Part shown: positions 4,682 through 5,862 of the stretch, piece by piece
How the letters are laid out: each line of letters starts with the position of its first letter
How positions within the stretch are numbered: position 1 is the first letter of the stretch
NCBI GenBank assembly: GCA_934573935.1
Contig: CAKTMO010000040.1
Location: 1-5,862, forward strand
Source of the DNA: an uncultured Oscillospiraceae bacterium
GTDB lineage: Bacteria; Bacillota; Clostridia; Oscillospirales; Oscillospiraceae
Length of the DNA: 5,862 nt
Direction of reading: 5' to 3'
The notes under the pieces: generated by a model
Seen by the model: the letters and a program-made list of their open reading frames with translations, nothing else
What the model was told of the DNA's origin: nothing
Databases searched by the model: none
Translations under genes and position numbers: made by a program

Positions 4682-5862
4682 ATGAAGCAATATGACGTGA
4701 TCATTATCGGCGCGGGCCCCGGCGGTATTTTCTCCGCCTATGAGCTGGTCCAACGCAAGCCGGAGTGGAAGGTGGCCGTGCTGGAGGCGGGCAATCCGCT
4801 GGAGAAGCGCCATTGCCCCATCGACGGTGTGAAGGTCAAGTCCTGCATCCACTGCAAGACCTGCGCCATCATGAACGGCTTTGGCGGCGCGGGTGCGTTT
4901 TCCGACGGCAAGTATAACCTGACCAACGCCTTCGGCGGCACGCTGTACGAATACATCGGCAAGCAGAAGGCCATGGAGCTGATGCGCTATGTGGACGACA
5001 TCAACATGGCCAACGGCGGCGCGGGCACCAAGCTGTACTCCACCGCCGACAGCGGCTTCAAGCGGCTGTGCCTGCAGAACAATCTGCACCTGCTGGATGC
5101 CTCGGTGCGGCATCTGGGCACGGACATCAACTACAAGGTGCTGGAAAACCTCTATGCCCAGCTGAAGGACAAGGTGGAATTCCACTTCCTGACGCCGGTG
5201 AAGACGCTGGCGATCACCTCGGACGGCCAGTACGAGGCCCAGACCGACGCGGGGGCCTTTGTGGGCCGCAAGTGCATCATCTCTGTGGGCCGCAGCGGCA
5301 GCAAGTGGATGGAGTCCGTGTGCGAGGAGCTGAACATCCCCACCAAGTCCAACCGCGTGGATATCGGCGTCCGTGTGGAGCTGCCCGCCGAGGTATTCGC
5401 CCCCATCACCGACGAGCTGTACGAGAGCAAGATCGTCTATAAGACCGAGAAATATCAGGACAAGGTGCGCACCTTCTGCATGAACCCCAAGGGCGCGGTG
5501 GTCAACGAGAACACCAACGGCATCGTCACTGTCAACGGCCACAGCTACGAAGATCCCGCTCTGCACACGGAGAACACCAACTTCGCCCTGCTGGTGTCCA
5601 AGCATTTCACCGAGCCGTTCCGCGACAGCAACGGCTATGGCGAGAGCATCGCCCGACTTTCCAACATGCTGGGCGGCGGCGTGATGGTGCAGCGGTTCGG
5701 CGACCTGATCCGCGGCCAGCGCAGTACTCCCAAACGCATTGAAAAGGGCTTTATGACCCCCACATTGGCCGCCACCCCCGGCGATCTGAGCCTGGTGATG
5801 CCCAAGCGTATTCTGGACGGCATCATCGAGATGATCTACGCCCTGGACAAGATCGCCCCCGG
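4682..5862 (+). CDS. NAD(P)/FAD-dependent oxidoreductase, COG2509-like, partial
   Basis: A flavoprotein of which 393 residues are present; the C-terminus is beyond the right edge. It opens with a Rossmann dinucleotide-binding motif, YDVIIIGAGPGGIFSAYEL (GxGxxG at 10-15), with an acidic E36 closing the second strand. Then comes the stretch C45-x9-C55-x2-C58-x2-C61 leading into MNGFGGAGAFSDGKYNLT (64-81), which is typical of the uncharacterised FAD-dependent dehydrogenases of COG2509. A later IISVGRSGSKWM (199-210) fits the second cofactor-contact region. GGGAGGAGG (4665-4673), eight bases before the ATG, supports the start. It follows prmA by 30 bases and so is probably in the same operon. It is not MnmG, whose N-terminus begins with a different glycine motif. 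The substrate is unknown. Confidence 0.9.
   Translation, partial: MKQYDVIIIGAGPGGIFSAYELVQRKPEWKVAVLEAGNPLEKRHCPIDGVKVKSCIHCKTCAIMNGFGGAGAFSDGKYNLTNAFGGTLYEYIGKQKAMELMRYVDDINMANGGAGTKLYSTADSGFKRLCLQNNLHLLDASVRHLGTDINYKVLENLYAQLKDKVEFHFLTPVKTLAITSDGQYEAQTDAGAFVGRKCIISVGRSGSKWMESVCEELNIPTKSNRVDIGVRVELPAEVFAPITDELYESKIVYKTEKYQDKVRTFCMNPKGAVVNENTNGIVTVNGHSYEDPALHTENTNFALLVSKHFTEPFRDSNGYGESIARLSNMLGGGVMVQRFGDLIRGQRSTPKRIEKGFMTPTLAATPGDLSLVMPKRILDGIIEMIYALDKIAP

Noticed and set aside
4187..5605. A 472-codon open frame on the minus strand
   Set aside because: It is antisense to prmA and the flavoprotein gene, with a His/Gln/Val/Ala-rich sequence typical of a shadow frame and no domain signature.
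4682..5862. The flavoprotein as MnmG (GidA)
   Set aside because: MnmG is the expected partner of MnmE and also binds FAD, but its N-terminal motif is of the GGGHAG type. This protein has GAGPGG, the four-cysteine stretch and GFGGAGAFSDGK, which fit COG2509.

Overview
The window reads as chromosomal DNA from a GC-rich gut-type Firmicute, most like the Oscillospiraceae/Ruminococcaceae. The evidence is strong AGGAGG-type ribosome sites, sigma-A-like promoters, GC-rich codon use in the core genes, and a palindromic intergenic repeat of a kind I recall from that group. The genus cannot be named from the sequence alone. It holds six genes: two cut by the window edges, two housekeeping genes, and two small regulatory units with well-resolved control DNA.

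Left part (1-1060): a LysR-type regulator on the minus strand (start at 564, C-terminus beyond the left edge) diverges from a 57-residue two-helix membrane protein (776-949, plus strand). Their predicted promoters are back to back and share the same -35 bases. A perfect 6+6 inverted repeat sits over the regulator's own -10, about 62 bases upstream of the small gene's predicted start. This is the usual geometry for a LysR regulator that represses itself and controls its neighbour. The small gene's leader can fold so that its ribosome site is hidden. A strong terminator that works in both directions closes this unit and the convergent one that follows.

Middle part (1060-2230): a 67-residue XRE-type repressor (minus strand) diverges from a membrane-anchored zinc-ribbon protein with a DUF4352-like outer domain (plus strand). 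The 81-base gap carries a near-consensus promoter and two copies of a 15-base operator-like palindrome. This pair is visibly richer in A+T than the genes to its right and could be an accessory cassette. It is followed by a likely degenerate palindromic repeat and a second terminator-like hairpin.

Right part (2230-5862): an apparent operon of mnmE (tRNA wobble-uridine modification GTPase), prmA (ribosomal protein L11 methyltransferase) and a COG2509-like FAD-dependent oxidoreductase cut by the right edge. The gaps are 7 and 30 bases, and each gene has its own ribosome site. The first two genes modify the translation machinery; the role of the third is not established. The most interesting leads are the two divergent regulatory units. 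No CRISPR array, tRNA, rRNA, transposase or phage gene is visible.
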